DNA of 64,000 nucleotides from Babylonia areolata (GCF_041734735.1 NC_134879.1:8249810-8313809), one strand, 5' to 3'. Numbered from the stretch's first letter, positions 53,601-63,689 are shown. Numbers and translations: made by a program. The notes: a model not told the origin generated them from the letters alone.

Positions 53601-56600
53601 GTGGACTGCCGACGCTGGGACTGCGACGGACGAACCCGGGTGTGGCCGTGTATGGGGGAATCTAAATGAGCGGCGTGGGTGTAATGCCACTGAAAGGGCG
53701 CAGATGATGGGGCAGCAAAAAAAAAAAAAAAAAAAAAAATCTAACAAACTCGACTTGACCCACTGGTGCAGACCGGCAGGAGTTCGATTCCTGTCCTGTG
53801 CAAACCAAAAGTAAATGACCTCCCTTAGTATATTACCACCCTTTCACATGCCTGTGCTCTAATCCTCTTCTTCTTCGCCCTGAATTCAGACTGACAAGTT
53901 AAATTTAAGGTGGCATCACAATCTGCCTTCATGGTGGAGGCAGACAGCACCCTGCACAGTGCTCACCTGTTTGACTCCTCCCCTTTGTAGTAATCTGCTG
54001 CCTGCTCGTAATTGGCCACTGCCTGCAACATGCACTGTACAGTTCTAGTGTTCGTATAACAACACATTCATGGAAGTCTGGAAAAGTCTCTGAAAAATGA
54101 CAGAACCATTTCAAAGGCTGGTTAAGTCTTAGAATCTACATTTTGGCCTTTAGGATTTGGTAAAAGTCTTGGAATTTTTTTTTCTGGTTGCCCTTGACCA
54201 GTACCATTCAATACAGAGCTATAATGCATTAAAAGAAAAAGAAAAAAAAAAGCTAACCAAGATCCACTTATGGTAAAAGGAATAGCAGAGTATCATATAA
54301 AAAATTTTTATAAACTCTGTCATTTCATGGGTAGCCCTGTTTTCTTCAATGCCAAGAAATACAGCTGAAATGTTTTCACAGCCTTGAACACGCAACACGT
54401 CATCTGAACTTTTACACTGTACTCTGTACTTCTCCCTGCCTGTCTTTCTCTCTCCTTCTCCCTTTCTCTTTCATGCAAACACACAAGCACACACACATGC
54501 GTGCACACACACTTATGCACACATACACACACATATATATGCACACATACACACACATACACATGCGTACATGCACACACATGCACATACACACACACAC
54601 ACACAAACACACAGTTTAAGTTTCAAGGCAGCATTAAAGCATGCAGACTAATCCATAAATATACACTACACCACATTATCATTATTATCGTTATTATGAG
54701 CATTTACGCCAAATAAGCCCTAGGCATTTACAAACAGAACACGGATGTAAATATCAAAAAGGAAACATTGAACACAAGATACCAAACATTATTAAAAATT
54801 CTTATCCGCCCCCCCCCCCCCCCACCCCCCACAACAACACACACAAGCGCACACACACACACAAGTCACAGCACACAAGTCATAAATAGTACACAATCAA
54901 AAATACAACCAACTTCTGAAACTATAAAAACTCACTCACTCACTCACTAATACTGTAGTAATAGTCATTCTAGTTCATACTGGAAAGGGATGAGCTATTG
55001 AAAATTATTCAGGAGAAGAAAAGGTGTGTCTTCAGACTGGATTTGAAAGATAGCAGCGAAGATAAATAATAATAAATAATAATAATAATGGTATTTATAT
55101 AGCGCTGGATCTTGTGCAGAGACAAATCAAAGCGCTTTCGCACCAGTCATTCACACGCATGCATAACTCTAATACTGCAGAAACTAAAGACAAGGAAGGG
55201 CAGGCAAGGGAGGCTATTTTGGGAAGAGGTGGGTTTTAAGGCCAGACTTGAAAGAGCTGAGTGTGGAGACTTGACGAAGCGAAAAAGGAAGTTCATTCCA
55301 ATCGCAAGGTCCAGAAACAGAGAAAGAACGGCGGCCAATAGTCAAGTGTTTGAATCTGGGTATGCGTAAACAGAGTGGATCCGAGGCCGATCGTAGTGAG
55401 CGAGATGGAGTGTAGAGGTGAAGGCAGCCGCAGAGATAGGAAGGGGCAGTTTTGTGAATGCATCTATAACATAGAGTGCTGATCTTGAACTTTATTCGGT
55501 GTGAGACAGGGAGCCAGTGGAGATGTTGCAAAAGAGGAGTGATGTGCTCAGATCTTTTCTTTCTGAGGACGAGTCGGGCAGCAGAGTTTTGTATGCGCTG
55601 AAGGGGCTGAATGGATGAAGCAGGCAGACCAGACAATAAAGAGTTACAGTAGTCAAGGCGAGAGAGAATGAGAGAAACGACAAGTCTAGATGTTGCGTCA
55701 GTGGATAGATATTTCCGGACGGCACTGATGCGTCGCAGTTGACAGTAGCAGGACTGACATGTCTGACTGATAAATTTTTGCATGGACAGTGTATTGTCAA
55801 GGACAACACCGAGGTTCCTGACAGACGTGGAAAGAGGGATGGATGTACTGCCAAGTTTGATTGTGTCAATTGTGATGGAAGACGAAGACGAAGACGAAGA
55901 TGAGTAACGGAGAGACTGAGGAAGCTGATTCCAAAGAATGGGGGCTTGGATTGAAAAACTGTGTTGGCCACATGTTTTGGTTCAAGCAGGGGGCATCCTA
56001 AGCATGTGGGTGTCAGAAGAAGAACAGAGTTGGTGTGAGGGTATGTAAGGATGAATGAGATGAGAAAGATACCGTGGACCAGAAGCCTCAATGGACTTGA
56101 AACAAAGAGAGATGGCTTTGTAAATAATTCCACATCTGTTCTTTTTTCTTTCTTTCTTTTTTTTTTTAAGGAAGCAGATGCCTGACATTATGCATTAGCC
56201 CAATACACAGGTCAACCACTGAGAGCTTATCATAGGTACATATAGATTAGAATTATAACTTCAAAATCAAAATAAAATTACACACACACACACACGCACA
56301 AACACACACACACATGATACAAACACACACTCAACTAGATATAAAATCAATTCACCCATGTTCAATCAACAAGAAACAAAGGTTCACCTTTTCCATATCA
56401 GCAAGTTCTGACTCATAAATCTCTGCCACTGTGATATGGTGTTTGGCCGCCATTGTGAATCGACCCTGCAATGCAAAATGTACAAAGATTTAAAGAAGAA
56501 ATGTAATGCTTTTGCCCCTTTTGGAGTGTGGAGGATACAATAACAATATGTACACACTGAATCACAGTTTCAACCCAACTACTGAAACAAGCATAAAAAC

Positions 56601-59600
56601 GTACCAAATATAATTCCTGAATAAACTTACATAAAGAATAATAATTTGAAGATAAATAAATCAAAATGGAGTATATTGACATGTATGTTCCAGATGTAAA
56701 GCCATGTTACACATCCTTTTGAAATAAATCAAAATGCAGTATACTGACATGTATGTTCCAGATGTAAAGACATGTTACACACCCTTTTGAAATTTTGTGA
56801 TTTTCTTTAGGCTGGGTTTTCTTCCCAGGACAAAATGAACTGCATAAACCGAACACTGATAATTTGTCTGATCAAAATTTGTGACTCTCAAACAAAATGA
56901 GATTCATTTCAACAGTTCCCATACTGCAGTCACTGCAATTTCTGATTTCTCTGCCTTCACCTTCCCTTCTTTCTATTTCAATCTGTAGTTTATGTTTTTG
57001 TACAGTCTAAACAATGACAGTATTTCTTAAAGTGACAATCAAGTGCACATCAAATAAAAATAAATACTGTTTGATGAAAACAAACACAGCAATGCATGTC
57101 TCTTTTCATGATAAACAACTGCACAATATTTAAAACTATACTATTTTACCTGATTCTAAAATGTAATTCTCAAATCACTCAACTGGAATGACCTTCTGCA
57201 TCCATGGTGTCAGTTTTATAGTAAAGCAGTAAGAATGATATTTGGATTGCAGTTGATCAACAATTCCAATACATGTTAGCCATCAGCTTTTATCTGCCAA
57301 AAACTCAATAATGTATTATGCACTGTCATCATCTGTCTCCACCCCTCCTAACCCCCCCCCCCCCACCCCCCCACACACCTGCACACTCTGTCCATCTCTC
57401 TTACCATGTCAGTATAGATTTCAATGGCTTTTTGTATACAGTTGACAGCCTCTGGAAAGCAAAACGCATAAAAATATTGAGTGTTGAAAACTGACAATAT
57501 ACAGTACTATATAGTTACTATTACAAAGAAAATATAACAATCATAATTATTATAATAACATATAAGCACAACGATAAAACTACATTTCAACAAGAATAAC
57601 AGATCAAAAAAGACACTTAGTTGAACATGATACTATGGACTGTTCCTCCACCACTGGTATCTCTTCAAACACGAACAAACTTCACAATCCTGATAAATCA
57701 GTAAGCAACTGTTAACAACAAGCAAGGCAAAGTCTTCAAGGCTCACATGTGATTCTGAACAATTAAATAAAAAAAAGGAAAAAGCATCATTTAACCTCTA
57801 TCCCACCCTTACCTCCCCAAGTCCCACCCACCCCACCCCCTCTCCCCCCAAAAAGCAAGCCTTTAGACTGAGTGCAAATCAGGTCTTTTTCTAATGGCAT
57901 AGTACTTTCATGTAATTTAAGAAGAGCGGGAGGAGATAGAGGAGTGGTGCAAGGCGACAGGTTGAAGGTCTGGCAGTGGGTGTGAAGGGGGCATGGCCCC
58001 CTCTGTCAGTGAACTGTCATTTCACAGTGTTCAGTTGCCTGGAATGACAGTCAATAATCCACAATTTCTATGAAACCCAAGGTTGACAGATGAGAGACAG
58101 GAATCATGTGTTTCTTACTTTTTCATGCTTTTTGTCACTGATCAGTTGACTGATTTCTTTGTACAGGAGGCAAACCAGATGCACAGCAGACACTTTATCT
58201 GATCAGTTACAACCAGTAGGAAGAGTAATACAATTAAAGGGCTCTCTCCTCTAAAGGGATGCTCTTAGGTGTATGAAAAGCTTGACTGCTCACTTTCTGA
58301 AAATAACGGACTTTCTATCCTGACTGTGCCCACTTCTGTCATTGCTGGGACAGTAATTCACTTGTATGATACAATAGTTGTGATTGTTAACATAAATTTA
58401 TAAGCCCTTTTATTTTCTTCTACTGGTATAATGAGACAGAAAACATGCTTTTTCCAGCTTTTTTTTTGTTTTGTTTTTTTTGCTTATTTTCCCTTGGGGT
58501 TTTTTTTGGTGCTTATTTTCCCTGTGGAAGTGGAAATAGACTTTTGTTTTTAATGCATAAAAATCATTTTCACTTTTAAATACCTGAATAGTTATTCTAC
58601 ATTCAAAATAATTGGGAAAAGGCCTCAATTTAGAGTCCACATTAATTTTCCTTCACAAAAAAAGTTTACTTTTGTTCTCTATTCCCTGAATCCTCAAAAT
58701 TCCCTGACAAGAGAAGAGCTCTGTTTTACAAAATTATCTGGCCCTGAACAAGTCATGTTTGAGAAAGCAGGATGACTTGTGCTACTTATTTGCCAGGCGA
58801 TTTTGTGTTGCAGAGGGTAATATTTTTGACTCACTTGTGTAAACAGGTTTTAACTGTTGTCTGTGTGTGTGTGTGTCTGTGGTAAACTTTAACATTGACA
58901 TTTTCTCTGCAAATACTTTGTCAGTTGACACCAAATTAGACATAAAAATAGGAAAAATTCAGTTCTTTCCAGTCATCTTGTTTAAAACAATATTGCACCT
59001 CTGGGATGGGCACAATTTTTTTTTTTTAAAGAAGACAAATTATATGCAAACTGCATTTACTGTTATATTTATATTTTTTTAATTCTCTAAACTTGGCACT
59101 TTGATCTGATATTCTGACATAACAACAAGAGCAGTCATTTTTATAATTTTTTTGTTCAAGCAAGAACTTCTTTTGCTAAGCATGGAAATTATATTTATTT
59201 TGCATGTCTTTGGTGCAGATAGTAAAAAAAGGGAACTTACTCTGTAATTAATGCTAGGGGACTTACTTGCTTTGAACTGATATTTCTCATCTTAAACATT
59301 ACACTTTGAAATTATGCTCAATACATAAAAAGCTTGTGTGTTTTACTCTCAGTGTACAGGGCTTTCACTATGTTCATTCGCCGAAGTGGTATTTTTTGAA
59401 AAATACTAAAATCAATAGGACGAGTGGACTTTATAGATCTATTGGCTGAGCCCTGAAGGTCATGGGTAAAAATCAATTATGTACACATAATTATACATAT
59501 TCAAAGCGCATGCTCATATTCTTCGCGAACGACGCCATTTTGTTTCAAGTTGTTGACCTGCCCAATCAATCCTATATTCAATCGACAATACACAATAACA

Positions 59601-61301
59601 TGTGATGGAAAGTTGGACAAGGAGACCGTTAAATATTTATTCAAAGAAAGATTTGTGAACGCCTCATCACTTACTGGATTATGCCCCAAACTGCCATAAA
59701 AATATCCACAGAATCAGTCGGAATTCACAGTTAAAAACTGTAAACCATGCGAGTTAATATCCCTGAACTGAGTGAAATGTAAAAATTTCCAGTCTTGACT
59801 TTTCTCAAAATGAAGTCCTTTTCACTTCATACGATGTTTATAAGTACTTGTACTTGGCTCTACATGTTATTCGTTTAACAAAATACTAAATTTTCATATC
59901 AACTTTAAAACTATAAAACTAGAATGAACATAAATGAGAAAATGAATCGACCGTGTCGTACTACATTCCCGTCGGGTGTAACTAAACTTGTACATCTATC
60001 TAGATCTAGAGAAAACGGCTAAATGTTGCAGTGTGATTGCGGCAATAGCCACGTCTCCTTTACCACGGATTTTTTGAATGCCCGAGTTACACCAGAATGA
60101 TATGATTTAAACAGCGTTCTCACTGAGAATACTGCAATCGATTTATCACCCTTTAAAAAAGTATGTTCAAATATTAAATTTTAGAATGTCAGTTAAGGAG
60201 CCACGATAGTGTAATGGGTAAGACAGTTTCTTCTCACCCGAACACGCGGGGTTCGAATCTGGTTAGTTCTTTTTTCTTTTCTTTTTTTAACCCGAAGCTT
60301 TATAATAACAAATACTGAACACATTTTAACGATTAGATTTAATTTTTTTTTTTAAGTGTATCACAAGTGAGTCTTGAAGGTCTTGCCTCTCTTGTTTTGA
60401 AACTGCAATAGTAGCATGTAAACTACTGCAATAAAGTATACATAACCCACACTTTTTGAAAAAGAACATGTAATGACTGTCAAATTCTGATATAAGTTCA
60501 TTTGACACCATGACTGTATGTATCCATGTACTTCAATTGCAGCTCCTGCCTGTGTCACGCCCACTCACTTCATGCTCACTTTCAGACAGTATCAAAGAGG
60601 TTAACAGTGACCCAGTTGGCTCACAGTGCAGGGGGGAAAGGGGGTGAACACTGTTCATAATTTTGCCTGTAGAGGATAGGTATTTGATCAATGCAAGCGT
60701 GCTTTTCTAATACCAAGCCATACATGTAATTCATGACTCCCATGAAACTGTTCACCACCCTTCATCAATCTTTTCCTCCCTCCCAGCCCTAATAACTCAG
60801 TGGAGGGTTTGTATTTGAGGTCAACTCTAGGTCAACCACAGACTCCTCTGCTTTTTCTCCTTTGCTGGCTACATCCAGCTCTTCCAACAACCCCCACCCT
60901 CCCTCCTCTCTGCAAATCATCATTCTAACAACATTCAGTCACATCAATCAAATCATTCAACAAGGTTTTGCCACACCTAGCACTCAATTCATTATTATCA
61001 GTGACTTTTAAAGTTTCTGCAATATCCTTGATGACAAAATCTTTTCTTTTTTTTTTTTTTTTACAGTTGGAAAACACTACTGTTTCAAGCCACTATGGAC
61101 AGGTAAGTTTGTTGTTCACCATTTTGAAATCATCGTGAGAGGGGTACTGACAATAACATCCAGATATTGTCATGCAGAGTGTGATTAGCTGTTGCTCCTT
61201 GTGGATAACTGAAGAAGACATATCAAACTTTCTGACTAGTGGTTATTGGGACACATGAACTTTAAAATAAAACTGTAAAAAAACAACCCAGAAATGATGA
61301 T

Positions 61302-61340
<39 letters not shown>

Positions 61341-62049
61341 GTCAATGGGCAAGAAGCGGAGCATTTCTTATTATGTATATACATCATGGGGCATTGAAGA
61401 GGTTAAGGAGAAGAAAAGAAAATATAATTATCTATTTTGCATAATAAATATATATATCTATATTTATGTCCTATTACACAGCAGAATTTTGCTGCTCCTT
61501 GCAGCTTGCATGCATCAATGTAATTCCCATACTAATATTAATATGTTTTGACTAAATGACTGCTGTTAGTCAACGAATCAATTTGTGAGATAAGGGTAAA
61601 AAATAAAAGTGCTAGACAATTTTGTGAACAAGAAATAAAAATGAAACAGTAAAATGATTATTGAAAGATTTATTGCTTCATTGTCCCCTTGCAAGAAGTG
61701 TTCTGGCATTATGAATTGAATGTGTGGAAAGAGATACATTTATTATTTTATAGAAAATATTTTAAAGCAAAATGTTTAGTGTTGATAAAGAATTCCCAGG
61801 GAAGACACACACATGCACACACATATACAAACACAAACATAATACATACACATACATGCACAAGACGACTGTAACAATATCATTACAAAGACACACTGTT
61901 CACAGTGAAATATCCTATAAAAAAAAAATTACCATTGGCGTCTCCTTTGCGATAGCAGTTTCCAGCATCTACATAGTGTGTGGCCCCCTCGTGTTTGCTG
62001 CCCAGTGATAACTGCAGTTCTGCAGCCTTGCAGAATGCCTCTCCTGCCA
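44462..62049 (-). CDS. NAPA: Alpha-SNAP (NSF attachment protein alpha/beta), seven C-terminal coding exons
   Basis: Alpha-SNAP is the cytosolic adaptor that binds SNARE complexes and recruits and stimulates the ATPase NSF, so SNAREs are recycled after membrane fusion (family knowledge). Minus-strand exons in reading order are 62049-61933, 57451-57405, 56465-56388, 54022-53967, 51460-51376, 47862-47689 and 44611-44462. They join in phase into 235 residues plus stop, matching human residues 61-295 with no length change. Typical segments are [68 protein letters not shown] and [14 protein letters not shown], all from the TPR-like helices. The penultimate leucine, needed for NSF stimulation in mammals, is kept (end DLC). 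The first exons, about 60 residues with the membrane-binding loop, are beyond the right edge; I found none in 62050-64000. Alpha and beta paralogues cannot be told apart. Confidence 0.96.
45690..45887 (+). pseudogene. piggyBac transposase N-terminal fragment
   Basis: [20 protein letters not shown] followed by an acidic stretch ([15 protein letters not shown]), the usual unstructured acidic leader of piggyBac transposases. It runs out of frame after about 50 family-like residues. Confidence 0.7.
46527..47108 (+). pseudogene. piggyBac transposase C-terminal fragment
   Basis: [40 protein letters not shown] and [10 protein letters not shown] match the end of the DDE_Tnp_1_7 fold (the NxGxVDxxD block). 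The C-terminal Cys/His zinc-binding domain [20 protein letters not shown]...C is whole, ending HTQHFYWQ before a TAG stop. The upstream catalytic aspartates are absent. Confidence 0.88.
47689..47862 (-). CDS. NAPA: Alpha-SNAP exon
   Basis: [40 protein letters not shown] and [18 protein letters not shown]. Acceptor CCCTTCCAG, donor GTGAGA, phase 0 to phase 0. Confidence 0.96.
48437..48850. repeat. Tandem duplication of a 204-bp unit (a third copy is split by the next element)
   Basis: The units from 48441 and 48645 are about 97% identical ('tctggatct.gatagatgtaggac' to 'ctgctgttcttttaatt'). A third, more diverged copy starts near 48893, is broken at 48949 and resumes at 50770-50890. Confidence 0.9.
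49210..49580 (+). pseudogene. piggyBac transposase N-terminal fragment
   Basis: [20 protein letters not shown] opens an acidic leader to 49434. In another frame it continues as [20 protein letters not shown] with FTGTPGL, the short motif that precedes the catalytic domain in many piggyBac proteins. One frame change and loss of the core are evident. Confidence 0.7.
50153..50254 (+). pseudogene. piggyBac transposase C-terminal zinc domain
   Basis: [20 protein letters not shown] then [12 protein letters not shown] and TAA. The C-x2-C-x4-C-x3-C...H pattern is the piggyBac C-terminal cysteine-rich domain. It follows a G-run and T-rich insertion at 49850-49945. Confidence 0.75.
51055..51245 (-). 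mobile_element. End fragment of the element family at 58828-60373
   Basis: Reversed, it reads 'ttttgactcacttgtgtaaac', (TG)n, 'taaactttaacattgccattttctctgg', 'aatactttgtcaataccaaatttgg', matching the first 170 bases of 58828-60373. It lies just before the exon at 51376. Confidence 0.7.
51376..51460 (-). CDS. NAPA: Alpha-SNAP exon
   Basis: [20 protein letters not shown] then KAIDIYEQ, compare human SANKCLLKVAGYAALLEQYQ. Acceptor GTTGCACAG, donor GTTGGT. Confidence 0.95.
52056..52370. mobile_element. TTAA MITE (family of 7437-7772) inside a minisatellite unit
   Basis: Left end ACCCCTCAAGTGCACCA, right end TTGGCACTAAAAGGG. The interior shares 'ggaaatttccatcc', 'ggtgtgcaaaaaagtg', 'caaatagttgtcactgaacataaaa' with 7437-7772. 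The flanks are the two halves of a minisatellite unit that contains TTAA in intact copies, so the element entered the array at that TTAA. Confidence 0.7.
52371..52825. repeat. Minisatellite, eight units of about 58 bp
   Basis: The unit is 'cagtatgagacagtatcacatattcttccacatcaaatcaaagtgctccagcctttaa', with short variants lacking 'tat' or the first 12 bases. A further partial unit lies left of the MITE at 52023-52055. It is in an alpha-SNAP intron. Confidence 0.9.
52847..53840 (+). mobile_element. End fragment of the 5 kb TTAA element family, split by a retroposon
   Basis: 52847-52862 (TTAAATCTAACAAACT) and 53751-53840 (CGACTTGACCCACTGG, then 'tgcagaccggcagg', AGTTCGATTCCTGTCC) join into the outer end of the 5 kb family. 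The 874-bp retroposon lies between. The part CAGGAGTTCGATTCCTG is a perfect tRNA-type T-arm. Confidence 0.75.
52863..53736 (+). mobile_element. Composite 874-bp SINE-like retroposon with 14-bp target duplication
   Basis: AAATCTAACAAACT occurs at both borders (52849-52862 and 53737-53750). Module one (52866-53210) has a tRNA-like head with 'ggcgaagtggttagcgtc' and GGGTTCGAATCCC, is related to 37316-37640, and ends in (ATC)n. Module two (about 53240-53715) is GC-rich, non-coding and unrelated to the other SINEs, and ends in 23 A. One pair of target duplications around both modules shows they moved as one unit. Intact head, tail and duplications point to a young insertion. Confidence 0.85.
53967..54022 (-). 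CDS. NAPA: Alpha-SNAP exon (56 bases)
   Basis: [18 protein letters not shown], compare human [18 protein letters not shown]. Donor GTGAGC; ends in phase 2 inside a serine codon. Confidence 0.96.
54480..54615. repeat. (CA)n-rich tract in alpha-SNAP intron
   Basis: Irregular 'acacacatgcac' repeats at 54480-54612, and further on a C-run at 54807-54833 and (CA)n at 54836-54862. The interval 54060-54240 holds a diverged dispersed repeat ('ggaagtctggaaaagtctctg') also seen near 48045-48110. Confidence 0.8.
54614..54680 (+). mobile_element. SINE fragment, same family as 6963-7160
   Basis: It reads 'cagtttaagtttcaagg' then 'actaatccataaatatacactacaccaca', the first half of the family, diverged. It follows a (CA)n tract in an alpha-SNAP intron. 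Confidence 0.55.
55045..55905 (-). mobile_element. L2/CR1-like LINE, 5'-truncated copy, minus orientation
   Basis: On the minus strand a frame (55783-55214) reads [67 protein letters not shown] and APSYLCGCL, the C-terminal part of the L2/CR1 reverse transcriptase ORF. The 3' tail is 'agcgctatataaataccattattatt' (reverse of 55074-55110). Upstream, to 55905, it continues with [10 protein letters not shown]. The frame is nearly whole, so the copy is fairly young. It closely resembles the plus copy at 62730-63655. Confidence 0.88.
55906..56165 (-). mobile_element. Unassigned repeat-like piece next to the LINE
   Basis: 'ctgaggaagctgattccaaagaatgggg', 'ccacatgttttggttcaagcagg' and 'ccgtggaccagaagcctcaatgg' look like the reversed 3' coding part of a second LINE, followed by a T-rich run at 56140-56168. 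I cannot name the family. Confidence 0.35.
56388..56465 (-). CDS. NAPA: Alpha-SNAP exon
   Basis: [20 protein letters not shown] then LADMEK, compare human [20 protein letters not shown]. Phase 0 to phase 0, donor GTGAAC. Confidence 0.96.
57405..57451 (-). CDS. NAPA: Alpha-SNAP short exon (47 bases)
   Basis: [16 protein letters not shown], compare human [16 protein letters not shown]. Acceptor TTTGCTTTCCAG, donor GTAAGA; ends in phase 0. Confidence 0.95.
57915..58750 (+). repeat. Dispersed repeat, second copy (partner at 28040-28665)
   Basis: See the matching segments at 57924-57965, 58178-58200, 58645-58660 and 58688-58745. It is longer than the other copy, with extra sequence at 58240-58620. 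It lies in an alpha-SNAP intron. Confidence 0.6.
58828..60373. mobile_element. 1.55 kb non-coding element bounded by GACTCACTTGTG inverted ends
   Basis: GACTCACTTGTGT (58828-58840) and TCACAAGTGAGTC (60361-60373) are inverted copies. The interior is AT-rich with no coding frame and, after an initial (GT)n, few simple repeats. Fragments of its left end occur at 51055-51245 (minus) and 10391-10440, so it is a dispersed family. Near the right end (60197-60266) there is a tRNA-like segment. It occupies a third of an alpha-SNAP intron. Superfamily is unknown; a MITE-like DNA element is my best guess. Confidence 0.55.
60197..60266 (+). other. tRNA-like sequence
   Basis: GGAGCCACGATAGTGTAATG opens an A-box-like region and GGGGTTCGAATCTGG is a good B box about 45 bases further on. 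The acceptor stem does not close and the anticodon stem is poor, so this is a tRNA-derived or SINE-head-like sequence and not a working tRNA gene. A T-run (possible Pol III stop) follows at 60270-60288. Confidence 0.45.
60374..61930. other. Alpha-SNAP intron; simple repeats only
   Basis: A T-run at 61049-61062, (CA)n(TA)n at 61301-61340, and CA-rich sequence at 61805-61860. No gene, SINE head or LINE frame was recognised. Confidence 0.4.
61933..62049 (-). CDS. NAPA: Alpha-SNAP exon (first in window)
   Basis: [20 protein letters not shown] then [18 protein letters not shown], compare human [20 protein letters not shown]. Enters in phase 1 after TATTGCAG, exits in phase 1 at GTAATT. Confidence 0.95.
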
Positions 62050-62729
62050 CTGCAATATAGAATATAGAATGCTATAAGATTATTTTTAAGAATCAAGAGA
62101 ATCAAGAATATTTAATCCTTTGACCCCTACTGGGGCATGGAGGATACAGAATAACATCGACTGAATTATACAACAAAATTAAAACTTGAACAGCAATTAA
62201 AACACTGAAACTGGTGATAAAAACAGATAAGCAATGACCATATCATTATGTGATCTTTCCAATTTTGATGAATTTCCCTACCTTCAAACACACTCTTCGA
62301 AACCTCTGAAGAAAGATAACTTATTTGGAACAGAACAGAGTCACTCCCCTTTATCTTATTTAAGACAGTTCACTGATGCTGTGCTTTTACAATTCACATT
62401 ACATGCATTGCTTGAAATTAAGTCCTGTTCACTTCTCTCCCCCACCTCATGGTACACACAGAAAATAGTTGTTTTCTTTTTCTTGATTGCAGAGGGTTTG
62501 TTGTGTAATTTACTACTAATACTGTCCACTGTGCAAATAAACTGGATCCACTGCATACCACGGTGTTCCCACGTGTTTGGTGTTTGGACAAACAAACTCA
62601 CGTCAGACAAATTGCATCCTTACAAAGCACCCTGCCATTTCACATACACACCATCAATTAAACAGTCTTTTTCATATCCCATTACAGATCTTTTTAAAAA
62701 AAAACAACAACCATGCAACACAACCACCT

Positions 62730-63655
62730 GTAAGTTACAGCTGAATGCGGACAAAACTGAAGCAATGATTGTTGGAACTAAACAAAAACTGTCTTCCATC
62801 ACAACTGACACAATCAAACTAGGCAGTACATCCATCCCTCTTTCCAGTTCAGTCAGGAACCTCGGTGTTGTCCTTGACAACACACTGTCCATACAAAAAT
62901 TTATCAGTCAGACATGTCAATCCTGCTACTGTCAATTGCAGTGCATCAGTTCCGTCCAGAAATATCTGTCCACTGATGCAACATATAGACTTGTCGTTTC
63001 TCTCATTCTCTCTCGTCTTGACTACTTTAACTCCCTATTGTCTGGTTTGCCTGCTTCATTCATTCAGTCCCTTCAGCGCATACAAAACTCTGCTGCCCGA
63101 CTCGTCCTCGGAAAGAAAAGATCTGAGCACATCACTCCTCTTTTGCAACATCTCCACTGGCTCCCTGTCTCACACAGAATAAAGTACAAGATCAGCACTC
63201 TATGTTATAAATGTATTCACAACTCTGCCCCTTCCTATCTCTGTGGCTGCCTTCACCTCTACACTCAATCTCGCTCTCTACGATCGGCTTTGGATCCACT
63301 CTGTTTACCCATACCCAGATTCAAACACTCAACTGATGGCCGCCATTCTTTCTCTGTCTCTGGACCTTGAAATTGGAATGAACTTCCTCTTTCGCTCTGT
63401 CAGGTCTCCACACTCAGCTCTTTCAAGTCTGACCTTAAAACCCACCTCTTCCCAAAACAGCCTCCCCTCCCTGCCTCTTCCTTGTCTTCAGTTTTTTGTT
63501 TTTTTGTTTGTTTGTTTGTTTGTTTGTTTGTTTGTTTTTTGTTGTTTTTTTTTCCCTCCAGTTTTAGAGTTATGCATGCGTTTGAATGACTGGTGCAAAA
63601 GCACTTTGATTTGTCTCTGCACAAGATTCAGCACTATATAAATATAATCATTAAT
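62730..63655 (+). mobile_element. L2/CR1-like LINE, 5'-truncated copy, plus orientation
   Basis: The frame starts CKLQLNADKTEAMIVGTKQK (end of the reverse transcriptase palm), then [58 protein letters not shown] and [10 protein letters not shown] frame slip near 63370 precedes the last part (SSFKSDLKTHLFP), and there is a (TTTG)n run at 63505-63540 before the 3' tail 'cagcactatataaatataatc'. It is about 85-90% similar by eye to 55045-55905. Confidence 0.88.
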
Positions 63656-63689
63656 CAATTAAAAGGTAAAATATGTACATCATCAGAGA

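Noticed and set aside
60197-60266. Functional tRNA gene
   Set aside because: A and B boxes are visible, but acceptor and anticodon stems do not pair properly. It is called only tRNA-like.
62234-63370. Single 378-codon host gene
   Set aside because: The second half is the C-terminal reverse transcriptase region of an L2/CR1-like LINE, and the first part is non-homologous read-through.
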